From contig DYOA01000022.1 of assembly GCA_020720785.1 (NCBI GenBank), positions 1,348-40,110 on the forward strand: a stretch of 38,763 nucleotides of DNA, in the 5' to 3' direction. Made by a program: the position numbers and the translations under genes. This DNA comes from Leptospira biflexa (GTDB taxonomy: Bacteria > Spirochaetota > Leptospiria > Turneriellales > DYLW01). This document shows positions 32,636 through 38,763 of this stretch, in pieces (positions within the stretch are counted from its first letter, which is position 1; every line of letters starts with the position of its first letter). Below the pieces are notes generated by a model, which saw only the letters and a list, made by a program, of their open reading frames with translations, ran no database searches and was not told the DNA's origin.

Positions 32636-34177
32636 ATGAAAAAAACAGATAAAAATGCCGTGATCAATGTGGGCTTCATTGGAACCGGACGCATCGCGGA
32701 CATGCACTATCCCGGGTATCTGCGGTATCCAAAGGCAAAATTAATTGCGGTTGCGGATCTGGATAAGGGCTCGCTGGAAAAGCGGAAAAAAGAATGGAAA
32801 TTAAAGAATATCTATTCAGATTACCGGGAGCTTCTGGCCAATCCGGAAATTGACGCGGTGGAAATCCTGTTGCCGCAAAAACTCCATGAGATGGTAACCC
32901 TGGACGCCCTTCGTGCGGGAAAACACGTGGCCCTGCAGAAACCCATGACCGTGGATCTGGCGTCTGCCGGGAGAATCCAGGAAGAAGTGGAAAAAACAGA
33001 CCGCATATTCCGGGTGACCGATAATTACATTTTCTATCCGCCGGTGCAGTTTGCCCGCCATTATATTGAAAGTGGCAAACTGGGGGAAATCACCAATATC
33101 CGTATCCGCTTCACCAGCGGAGGACTGGGCGGTTGGAATATCAACCCTGCCACATGGCAATGGAGACTCCAGGAAAAAAATGAAGGTCGTGGACTCCAGA
33201 CCTTTGATCACGGCCATCATCTCTGGGCCACCGCCTGGTATCTTCTGGGAGATATGGAAAAAGTATTCGCCTGGATTGACAGCACAGATGGAGTGGTGGA
33301 TTCCCCGGCCATTATTAACTGGAAATATAAAGACAAAGTATGTTATGGTGTCTGTGATTACGCCCACGCAAAGGAAATGAACCTGCCGTCCAAATACTAT
33401 GCCAACGATGAGATGGTGGAAATTACAGGATCCCGTGGAATAATGGTGATTGAACGTATGACCGGGCATCTGAATTCTGGAGCCATTGTCCGCGTTTTCC
33501 ATGGAAAATCCTGGGAGTTTTTTCCGGATATAAAAAATGACTGGAAGGATGGTTTCATTGGGGCCACCCATAATTTTATTGATTCCATTCTGGGAAAAGA
33601 AAAACCCATGCTGGATATCCACGATGCGATTAAAATCCTGAAGATAAATCTGTCCATAGCCAAGTCTTCCATGAAAGCCAGAGAGGTGTATCTGGAGGAA
33701 TGGGACCAGCCGGATTCAGAAGTATATTTCCGCATGAAAAATACAGAAGCCCGGCAGAAATCCTTTTTCCAAGTGGAGGAACCGCCTTCTCTGGCACGGC
33801 GACTGATGGGAATTTTCTCCATTTTCTTCTCCCCATCAGAAGATTATTCGGATCAGGCAGAGCCGCTGACGGATGGTCTCAAAAACGCCTTCTCCGCAGA
33901 AAAAGCAAAAAACTGGGAAGCGGTGGTGAATCTGAATCTGGATAATAATGGAGTCCCGCTTCAATACCATTATATAATAAAAAAGGGGGCACTCACGGAG
34001 AAAAAGGGAGAGCTGCATAAAACCCCCACGCTGGAAATAGAAGCCTCAGCGTCCGATTGGGCAGCCATTCTGCTGAAAAAGAAAAGAATGGAAATGGCAT
34101 ACCTGCAGAAAAAAATCCGCATTGCAAAAGGAAAAGCAGAAGACGCCCTGACTCTGAAAAATATTTTTTCCCTGTAA
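32636..34177 (+). CDS. Gfo/Idh/MocA oxidoreductase fused to an SCP2-like domain
   Basis: Residues 1-360 form a Gfo/Idh/MocA oxidoreductase: NAD(P)-binding INVGFIGTGRIADMH (about 9-23), the dinucleotide-side QKPMTVDLA (about 102-110) with the catalytic-site lysine K103, and the GLQTFDHGHHLWATA segment (His about 195-199). Members reduce or oxidise sugars and related molecules. The 513-residue length exceeds the usual 330-380. Residues about 395-513 (TDGLKNAFSAEKAKNWEAVV, YHYIIKKGALTEKKGE, LEIEASASDWAAILLKK, KIRIAKGKAEDALTL) have the SCP2 sterol-carrier pattern of hydrophobic-ligand binding. A ribosome binding site (aggggaaag) precedes the ATG. The MFS transporter follows after 31 nt. Confidence 0.85.
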   Translation: MKKTDKNAVINVGFIGTGRIADMHYPGYLRYPKAKLIAVADLDKGSLEKRKKEWKLKNIYSDYRELLANPEIDAVEILLPQKLHEMVTLDALRAGKHVALQKPMTVDLASAGRIQEEVEKTDRIFRVTDNYIFYPPVQFARHYIESGKLGEITNIRIRFTSGGLGGWNINPATWQWRLQEKNEGRGLQTFDHGHHLWATAWYLLGDMEKVFAWIDSTDGVVDSPAIINWKYKDKVCYGVCDYAHAKEMNLPSKYYANDEMVEITGSRGIMVIERMTGHLNSGAIVRVFHGKSWEFFPDIKNDWKDGFIGATHNFIDSILGKEKPMLDIHDAIKILKINLSIAKSSMKAREVYLEEWDQPDSEVYFRMKNTEARQKSFFQVEEPPSLARRLMGIFSIFFSPSEDYSDQAEPLTDGLKNAFSAEKAKNWEAVVNLNLDNNGVPLQYHYIIKKGALTEKKGELHKTPTLEIEASASDWAAILLKKKRMEMAYLQKKIRIAKGKAEDALTLKNIFSL

Positions 34178-34208
34178 ATCCGGAAACAAACAAACCACGG
34201 GGGAAATT

Positions 34209-35357
34209 ATGTTTAGCATGAGTAACGATGCTTATCGCAGGAGAGTCCATTACTTTTCGTTATTTTTATACGGATTGACCATCACCACCATCGGCCCCAT
34301 GCTGCCGGTCATCGCGGAAAAATTCCAGATTGCCCAGAAAACCGCGTCTCTGGTGAATACCTTTCTTTCTGCGGGTTTTCTGGCTGGAGTGGCGTCTGCC
34401 TCCTATCTGATGAAAAAGCCCAAACGTTCTTCCCTTCTGAGTATGGTGGTCATGGCCGTCGCCGGAATCATTGCTTTTTTCTCCGGGAATTTCACTATGA
34501 TGGCTCTGGCTTTTGCGGGCATTGGGGCGTCCGGCGGCCTGATTGAGATGAACTCCAATACGTCCATGGTAAAATACGGAGTAGAAAAGACCGCCTTGTA
34601 TCTGAACATTCTGCATTTTTATTTTGGGGTGGGGGCTCTCCTGGGGCCGGTGCTCGCCTCCTGGTTCATCCTGCACGGTCTGTGGAAATCCCTGTATCTG
34701 GTGCTTGCTTCCCTTGCCGTTGTGGTGGGAATGACCATGACCAGAATTGTCTGTGAGGATGAGGATACCCATGATGTGTGGAGTTTTCTGGGGCTTTTCA
34801 AAAATCCTTTTTATGTGGCCGGTGGTATGATTGCCCTCCTTTACGTGGGTTTTGAAATGAGTTATAATTCCTGGTTGGTAACCTATCTGAACCAGACCGG
34901 CCGCTATGACATCCAGACTGCATCCATGGCATTGAGTATTTTCTGGATAACCATGACCTTTGGGCGGATTTTCTTTGGGTACCTGGCACTGAAAGCATCC
35001 CGGCGGGTCATTCTGAGCTCCATCATCCTGGTGGCATCTCTGGCCTATCTGTTTTTTCTGTATGGATCTTCCAGCCGTGCCGGGGAGATTCCCTCCATTG
35101 CCGTTACCGGTTTTTTCCTTTCCTCTATTTTTCCCATGCTGGTGGCCGTTATGAATATCATTGGGAATGCAAAGGGAAAAGACATTAATACGTTTGCCAT
35201 GATTTTTATGGGTATGGGTATTATGATTTTCCCGTATTTGGCCGGAATGGCAGCGGAAACCTATGATTTAAAAACGGCCATGGGTTGGCTGGCCTCACTT
35301 CTGGTGGCTTCCTTTATACTTTCACTTTTATTTTTACTGAAATTAAAAAAAAGATAG
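34209..35357 (+). CDS. MFS transporter (FHS/fucose-permease-like)
   Basis: The 382-residue inner-membrane protein has about twelve hydrophobic segments and the MFS layout (FLYGLTITTIGPMLPVI in TM1, FLAGVASASYLMKKPKR in the loop 2-3 position, GVGALLGPVLASWFIL in TM5). Its closest look is to the FHS sugar permease group, which carries sugars in symport with protons. A ribosome binding site (gggggaaatt) precedes the ATG. It follows the oxidoreductase-SCP2 gene, so it may import that enzyme's substrate. The substrate is not determinable from sequence. Confidence 0.85.
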   Translation: MFSMSNDAYRRRVHYFSLFLYGLTITTIGPMLPVIAEKFQIAQKTASLVNTFLSAGFLAGVASASYLMKKPKRSSLLSMVVMAVAGIIAFFSGNFTMMALAFAGIGASGGLIEMNSNTSMVKYGVEKTALYLNILHFYFGVGALLGPVLASWFILHGLWKSLYLVLASLAVVVGMTMTRIVCEDEDTHDVWSFLGLFKNPFYVAGGMIALLYVGFEMSYNSWLVTYLNQTGRYDIQTASMALSIFWITMTFGRIFFGYLALKASRRVILSSIILVASLAYLFFLYGSSSRAGEIPSIAVTGFFLSSIFPMLVAVMNIIGNAKGKDINTFAMIFMGMGIMIFPYLAGMAAETYDLKTAMGWLASLLVASFILSLLFLLKLKKR

Positions 35358-35383
35358 ACAAAACCCGGTTTCCTGTCTATTAT
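35355..35383 (+). promoter_or_regulatory. Promoter of the znuACB metal-import operon
   Basis: TAGACA (35355-35360), a 17-base spacer and TATTAT (35378-35383) sit at the end of the MFS gene. The start would be near 35390, just before the ATG at 35393. No clear Zur or Fur-type palindrome was found around it. Confidence 0.55.
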
Positions 35384-35392
35384 TTATTTATC

Positions 35393-36259
35393 ATGAAGAG
35401 AATGTACCATGGCAGAAGTCTGGGTTTATTCCTTGCGGGGGTTTTTCTTTTTTCTGTATCCTGTAATTCCCGGAAGGAAAAAGATCCGGATATTATTACT
35501 TCCCTTTTCCCCGTGGCCGATATTGTATCCGAAGCAGGGAAGGGTGCGTTTTCTGTGGATTTTGTCATTCCGGAAGGGGCAAATCCTCATTTGTTTGAGC
35601 CCACCCCGTCTCTGGTTTCCCGTATCCGGAAGGCAAAAATATTTGTGGGGGTGGAGCCCCATCTGGATGGATGGATGGAGAAATATCTGGCTCCGGATGC
35701 GAAGAAAATATATCTGAGTGACGCCATTCCGGACGCCCCCAATCCCCATCTGTGGCTGAGTCTGGAAAATGCCGGGAAAATAACATCCCACCTCTTTGCA
35801 AGGCTGTCAGAACTGGATCCGGCCAAAAAGGAAATTCTGGAAAAAAATTCTTCTCTTTACGGAAAGGAGATTGAAAACCTGCATGCTCAACTGAAGGAAG
35901 ATTTTAAACCATACAAAGGTACCCGCATTATACAGTGGCATCCCGCCTGGGATTATATGGCCCGGGATTATGATCTCATCATTCTGGATTCCATAGAGAA
36001 AGGACATGGGGATCAGCCATCATTGAAAAAGATGAAGAATTTAATGGAACGTGCCAGGAAAGAGAAAGCAAATCTGGTGATTATCGGGCTGGAGGTAAAT
36101 TCCCCGGCGGCAGAAATTCTGGCCAGGGAAATCCATGGCTCGCTGGTGCGCGTGGATGGCATAGGCCGGAAAAATGACCCAAGCAGAAATTCTTATCTGA
36201 AATTGATGCGTTACAACGCCGATGTGCTCATCCAGGCCATGAAAGAAAACAAAAAATAA
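35393..36259 (+). CDS. znuA: Metal ABC transporter substrate-binding lipoprotein ZnuA-like
   Basis: The ATG at 35393 gives a 288-residue lipoprotein: signal peptide with lipobox FSVSC (Cys24). It is an A-I cluster binding protein for zinc or manganese. Likely metal ligands are H66 (GANPHLFEP), H119 (APNPHLWLS), H183 (IQWHPAWDY), with E234 or D255 as the fourth. It lacks the His-rich loop typical of ZnuA, which leaves the choice between zinc and manganese open. The longer frame from 35285 adds a fragment of the MFS gene. znuC follows 17 nt after the stop. Confidence 0.87.
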   Translation: MKRMYHGRSLGLFLAGVFLFSVSCNSRKEKDPDIITSLFPVADIVSEAGKGAFSVDFVIPEGANPHLFEPTPSLVSRIRKAKIFVGVEPHLDGWMEKYLAPDAKKIYLSDAIPDAPNPHLWLSLENAGKITSHLFARLSELDPAKKEILEKNSSLYGKEIENLHAQLKEDFKPYKGTRIIQWHPAWDYMARDYDLIILDSIEKGHGDQPSLKKMKNLMERARKEKANLVIIGLEVNSPAAEILAREIHGSLVRVDGIGRKNDPSRNSYLKLMRYNADVLIQAMKENKK

Positions 36260-36276
36260 GGTAATACTCCGGGGAT

Positions 36277-36981
36277 ATGGAAATGAACACCACGCAGGAT
36301 TTACCGTTATTGGAGCTGAAAGATGTGAGCGTTCTTTATGAAAAAAATAATGTCATCCTTCAGGGCATCCATTTTGCCCTTCAGAAATCGGAATTCATCG
36401 CCATCATTGGTCCCAACGGAAGCGGAAAAAGCACTCTGATCAAGACAATAGCCGGTATCCTGAAAATCTCCTCCGGAGAATTCCATCTTATGGGAAAGCC
36501 CTTCACGGGTAACAAAAGGATTGCGTATCTGCCCCAGTTAAAAAAACACGAAATCCGGTTTCCCATTCCGGTGTATGAAGTGGTGGCTCTGGCCCGGCAT
36601 GCCCAGAAAGGCTTTGTGGAATGCCTGGATTCCACGGACAGGGAGATCATTCAGGATAATCTCAAAAAAACCGGCATGTGGGATAAAAAAGACCGGTGTT
36701 TCTGTGAACTCTCCGAAGGGCAGAAACAGAGAGTGCTCATTGCCCGCACTCTGGCCACCGATTCCCCCCTCATTTTGATGGATGAACCCACCATTGGATT
36801 GGATTCTGATTCCAGGGAGAAATTATATCAGATTATCGGCGGAGAAAAGGAACGCGGCAGATCCATTCTGATGGTATCCCATGATATTCCGGAGATTTAC
36901 CAGTATGCGGACAGGGTGGCCTGTATTATGAAGAAAATAACTTGGAACACAGATCCCAAGGAGTGCCAGTCACTGCTATGA
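36277..36981 (+). CDS. znuC: Metal ABC transporter ATP-binding protein ZnuC-like
   Basis: The 234-residue protein is the ATPase of the metal importer. Walker A is GPNGSGKST (about residues 45-53), the Q-loop glutamine is in YLPQLKK, the ABC signature is LSEGQKQRV (about 147-155), Walker B is LILMDEPT (about 165-172) and the H-loop is in MVSHD (about 205). It drives import of zinc or manganese bound by the upstream lipoprotein. A short ribosome binding site (ccgggg) precedes the ATG. Its stop overlaps the znuB ATG by 4 bp (ATGA). Confidence 0.94.
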   Translation: MEMNTTQDLPLLELKDVSVLYEKNNVILQGIHFALQKSEFIAIIGPNGSGKSTLIKTIAGILKISSGEFHLMGKPFTGNKRIAYLPQLKKHEIRFPIPVYEVVALARHAQKGFVECLDSTDREIIQDNLKKTGMWDKKDRCFCELSEGQKQRVLIARTLATDSPLILMDEPTIGLDSDSREKLYQIIGGEKERGRSILMVSHDIPEIYQYADRVACIMKKITWNTDPKECQSLL

Positions 36982-37772
36982 ACCCATTTACCGATTCCTT
37001 TTTTCTCAATGCACTTTTTATGGTGGCGATCCTGAGTTTGTTATTTGGGATTCTCTCCTTTTTTATTGTCATACGTAAAATGTCCTTCATCGGTGCGGGG
37101 ATAGCACACACTGCCTTTGGGGGGGCTGCCCTGGGTTTTTTTCTGGGAATTTCTCCGTTTGCAACATCCATTATCTTCTGTATCATCACCGCAATTATAA
37201 TTGTTAAAATGACAAAAAAAACCAATGTGAGTTATGACACCGGCATTGGGATTTTCTTCGCTTTTTCCATGGCTTTGGGGATTCTGTTTGTTTCTCTGAA
37301 GAAAGAGTATAATTTTGATTTAATGGGTTATCTTTTTGGGAATATACTGGGGGTTCATGCTCTGGATATACTTCTGGCTCTGGGAATTCTGGTTGCGTTC
37401 ATTGGTTTTAACCAGCTATTCATGCGAAGGCTCATCTTCATCTCTTTTGATTCGGAGTCCGCCCAGTCCGCCGGGATTGCCGTATCTTATCTGGAAACCA
37501 TTCTGCTGGCGTTTCTGGTGGCCATTATTGTGGTTTCCATAAAAATGGTGGGGATTATTCTGGTGACTTCTCTGGTGGTTTTGCCCGCCAGTTTTGGACT
37601 CCTTTTTTTCAAGCACTATAAGCATGTGATCTGGGCAGGGATTTTCTTTTCCTTGATCACCATGATGGGCGGACTGGCCATTTCCTGGTTTGTGGATATT
37701 CCCAGCGGAGCGTCCATGGTTATCCTGAGCTCCTTGGTATATTTCATATCGCTTCCATTCCAGAAAAAATAG
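36978..37772 (+). CDS. znuB: Metal ABC transporter permease ZnuB-like
   Basis: The 264-residue integral membrane protein of the ABC-3 family has about eight transmembrane segments. Recognisable parts are KMSFIGAGIAHTAFGGAALG (the conserved A-F-G loop segment), VSYDTGIGIFFAFSMALGI, FDSESAQSAGI, and VSIKMVGIILVTSLVVLPASFG. The ATG overlaps znuC by 4 bp; the frame extends upstream to 36942 but only inside znuC. It is the last gene of the three-gene importer and converges with the HEAT-repeat gene. Confidence 0.93.
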   Translation: MNPFTDSFFLNALFMVAILSLLFGILSFFIVIRKMSFIGAGIAHTAFGGAALGFFLGISPFATSIIFCIITAIIIVKMTKKTNVSYDTGIGIFFAFSMALGILFVSLKKEYNFDLMGYLFGNILGVHALDILLALGILVAFIGFNQLFMRRLIFISFDSESAQSAGIAVSYLETILLAFLVAIIVVSIKMVGIILVTSLVVLPASFGLLFFKHYKHVIWAGIFFSLITMMGGLAISWFVDIPSGASMVILSSLVYFISLPFQKK

Positions 37773-37833
37773 CTCTATTGGATCAAAAATCGGCCTTCGT
37801 GCAGAGAGAAAAACGCGGACAAATCCCACCGGA

Positions 37834-38637
37834 TTACTGCATCAGGGATTCCGGAGAGTTTCTGATGATAAACAGTGCACGGCGGAGTCTATCCCTGACC
37901 GCTTTTTCTCCTTCAATTTGTAACGCATCCTGCAGTGGGATGGTGGCTTCTTTTAGCCTTAATTTTTCCAGGGACAGGGCGACGTAGTAGCGCACTTCCG
38001 GATCATTGTTTTTTATGAGCAGGATCAACATGGTTCGGTACTTTGCGTTTTGCGGTTCCATCTGCACCAGACTGGTCAGAAGGGATATTCTTACCCGGAA
38101 ATTTTTCTCTGATTCCAGCATTTTCTCCAGAGTTTCTTTCTGGGAATCTGCCTGTATATTTCCCATCGTTTCCACGGCAGCATTCCGGAGCTGCCATTTA
38201 TCTTCTTTAAGATAAATTTCAATTTTTTCAACGGATTCCTTTTCTCCAATGTAACCAATCGCCCAGATGATATCCGCTTTGATTTCCGTATCTGTTTCCT
38301 TTTCCAATGCGGGATATAAAAAAACCAATGCGTCATTGGCACGGATGAATCCCAGATTCCGGGCACTCATTTTGCGGATGCGGGGATTTTCATCGGAAAG
38401 GTTTTCCCCCAATGCCCGTATGCAGAAATGGTGGCGACCTAGGCCACATTCCAGAATCGCCTGCAAACGTGCCTCTGTAAAACCCTCCTTGGCTTCCGAT
38501 ACCAGAATAAATTTATTGGGCTCATTGGAGTATTCCCGGATATTATAAAACCGGGAATATACCGGAATTCCGGCAAATAATAATAAAAAAAAGAGAATAA
38601 TTAGTTTAAGCTTCCACACCATCTTTATTATCGGCAT
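37834..38637 (-). CDS. Exported HEAT-repeat protein
   Basis: The 267-residue protein has an N-terminal signal peptide or anchor (about 8-28, KLKLIILFFLLLFAGIPVYS). From about 75 to 260 there are four to five HEAT-like helical pairs, for example NPRIRKMSARNLGFIRAND, TEIKADIIWAIGYIGEKESV, DKWQLRNAAVETMGNIQAD and DPEVRYYVALSLEKLRLKEAT. Such repeats bind proteins. It is probably periplasmic or membrane-anchored. The ATG at 38637 lies inside the upstream gene and has a GGAG 5-7 nt before it; an ATG at 38622 is an alternative. It is translated with the PilZ-like gene. Confidence 0.82.
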   Translation of the reverse strand: MPIIKMVWKLKLIILFFLLLFAGIPVYSRFYNIREYSNEPNKFILVSEAKEGFTEARLQAILECGLGRHHFCIRALGENLSDENPRIRKMSARNLGFIRANDALVFLYPALEKETDTEIKADIIWAIGYIGEKESVEKIEIYLKEDKWQLRNAAVETMGNIQADSQKETLEKMLESEKNFRVRISLLTSLVQMEPQNAKYRTMLILLIKNNDPEVRYYVALSLEKLRLKEATIPLQDALQIEGEKAVRDRLRRALFIIRNSPESLMQ

Positions 38638-38763
38638 AAAGCTCCAGAGAGTAGTCCAGCATTTTAATTTTTTCGCCCATATCCATATCCGTAAATTCCA
38701 CTGCCGTAAGGTTGTATTCGGACTCCTCGCAGGGTTCTGACCGGATCACCTTGGCTTTCCCAT
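38606..38763 (-). CDS. C-terminus of a probable PilZ-domain protein (cut by the window edge)
   Basis: The frame enters at the window edge and ends at TAA (38608-38606), giving 51 residues. The sequence AKVIRSEPCEESEYNLTAVE, followed by FTDMDMGEKIKMLDYSL, matches the second half of a PilZ domain, which binds cyclic di-GMP; the binding motifs RxxxR and DxSxxG would lie outside the window. Its last 32 bases overlap the start of the HEAT-repeat gene. The assignment rests on this short stretch. Confidence 0.55.
   Translation of the reverse strand, partial: GKAKVIRSEPCEESEYNLTAVEFTDMDMGEKIKMLDYSLELYADNKDGVEA

Overview
The window is a gene-dense stretch of a Gram-negative-type (diderm) bacterial chromosome of medium GC content. 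Outer-membrane beta-barrel proteins, many exported proteins with signal peptides, lipoproteins, GAF/SpoIIE and PAS-type signalling, bacteriohemerythrins, a class III cyclase, HEAT and TPR proteins and a menaquinone pathway all fit a spirochaete of the Leptospirales type. That placement is an inference from gene content; no rRNA or tRNA gene is present to fix it. No gene-free stretch exceeds 300 bases and no phage or insertion sequence was seen.

Layout. 1-50 is the end of a repeat that recurs at about 25.5-25.7 kb. 152-2976 is a menaquinone operon (menB-menA-menC). 3035-8302 (+) holds an outer-membrane protein, rpiB, an exported LamG-like protein, folE, a MazG-like protein and lgt. 8322-10276 (-) holds htpX and argB. 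10374-12777 (+) holds a GAF-GAF-SpoIIE phosphatase and a small exported protein. 12795-15355 mixes thioredoxin, an orphan HPt protein, a beta-barrel protein and a LOG-family protein. 15501-25457 (-) is a nearly 10 kb operon of envelope genes: DUF333 lipoprotein, exported AMMECR1-like protein, alpha-2-macroglobulin, VanW-like, DUF2135, exported helical protein, class A penicillin-binding protein and a broken rsgA. Upstream of it lies an array of about 83 bp repeats, then a zinc-ribbon gene and tyrS (-). 27453-37772 (+) carries a response regulator with PAS and LuxR-type HTH, a TPR protein, a DPM1/GtrA-type glycosyltransferase, a frameshifted small lipoprotein gene, tandem hemerythrins followed by a cyclase, a Gfo/Idh/MocA oxidoreductase fused to an SCP2-like domain, an MFS transporter and a znuA-znuC-znuB metal importer. 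The right end (-) has a HEAT-repeat protein and the C-terminus of a probable PilZ-domain protein.

Three features go beyond ordinary annotation. First, many genes have no Shine-Dalgarno sequence; instead a TTGAC-like -35 box sits exactly 33 nt before the ATG, with room for a -10 box about 5 nt before it, which points to leaderless transcripts and fixes several start codons. Second, the envelope operon joins an alpha-2-macroglobulin and its penicillin-binding protein with an exported AMMECR1-like domain and a VanW-like protein, and four successive junctions overlap by exactly 11 bp. Third, the repeat array directly upstream of that operon carries a GGTGACTGTCACC palindrome in each unit and has a relative at the start of the window.
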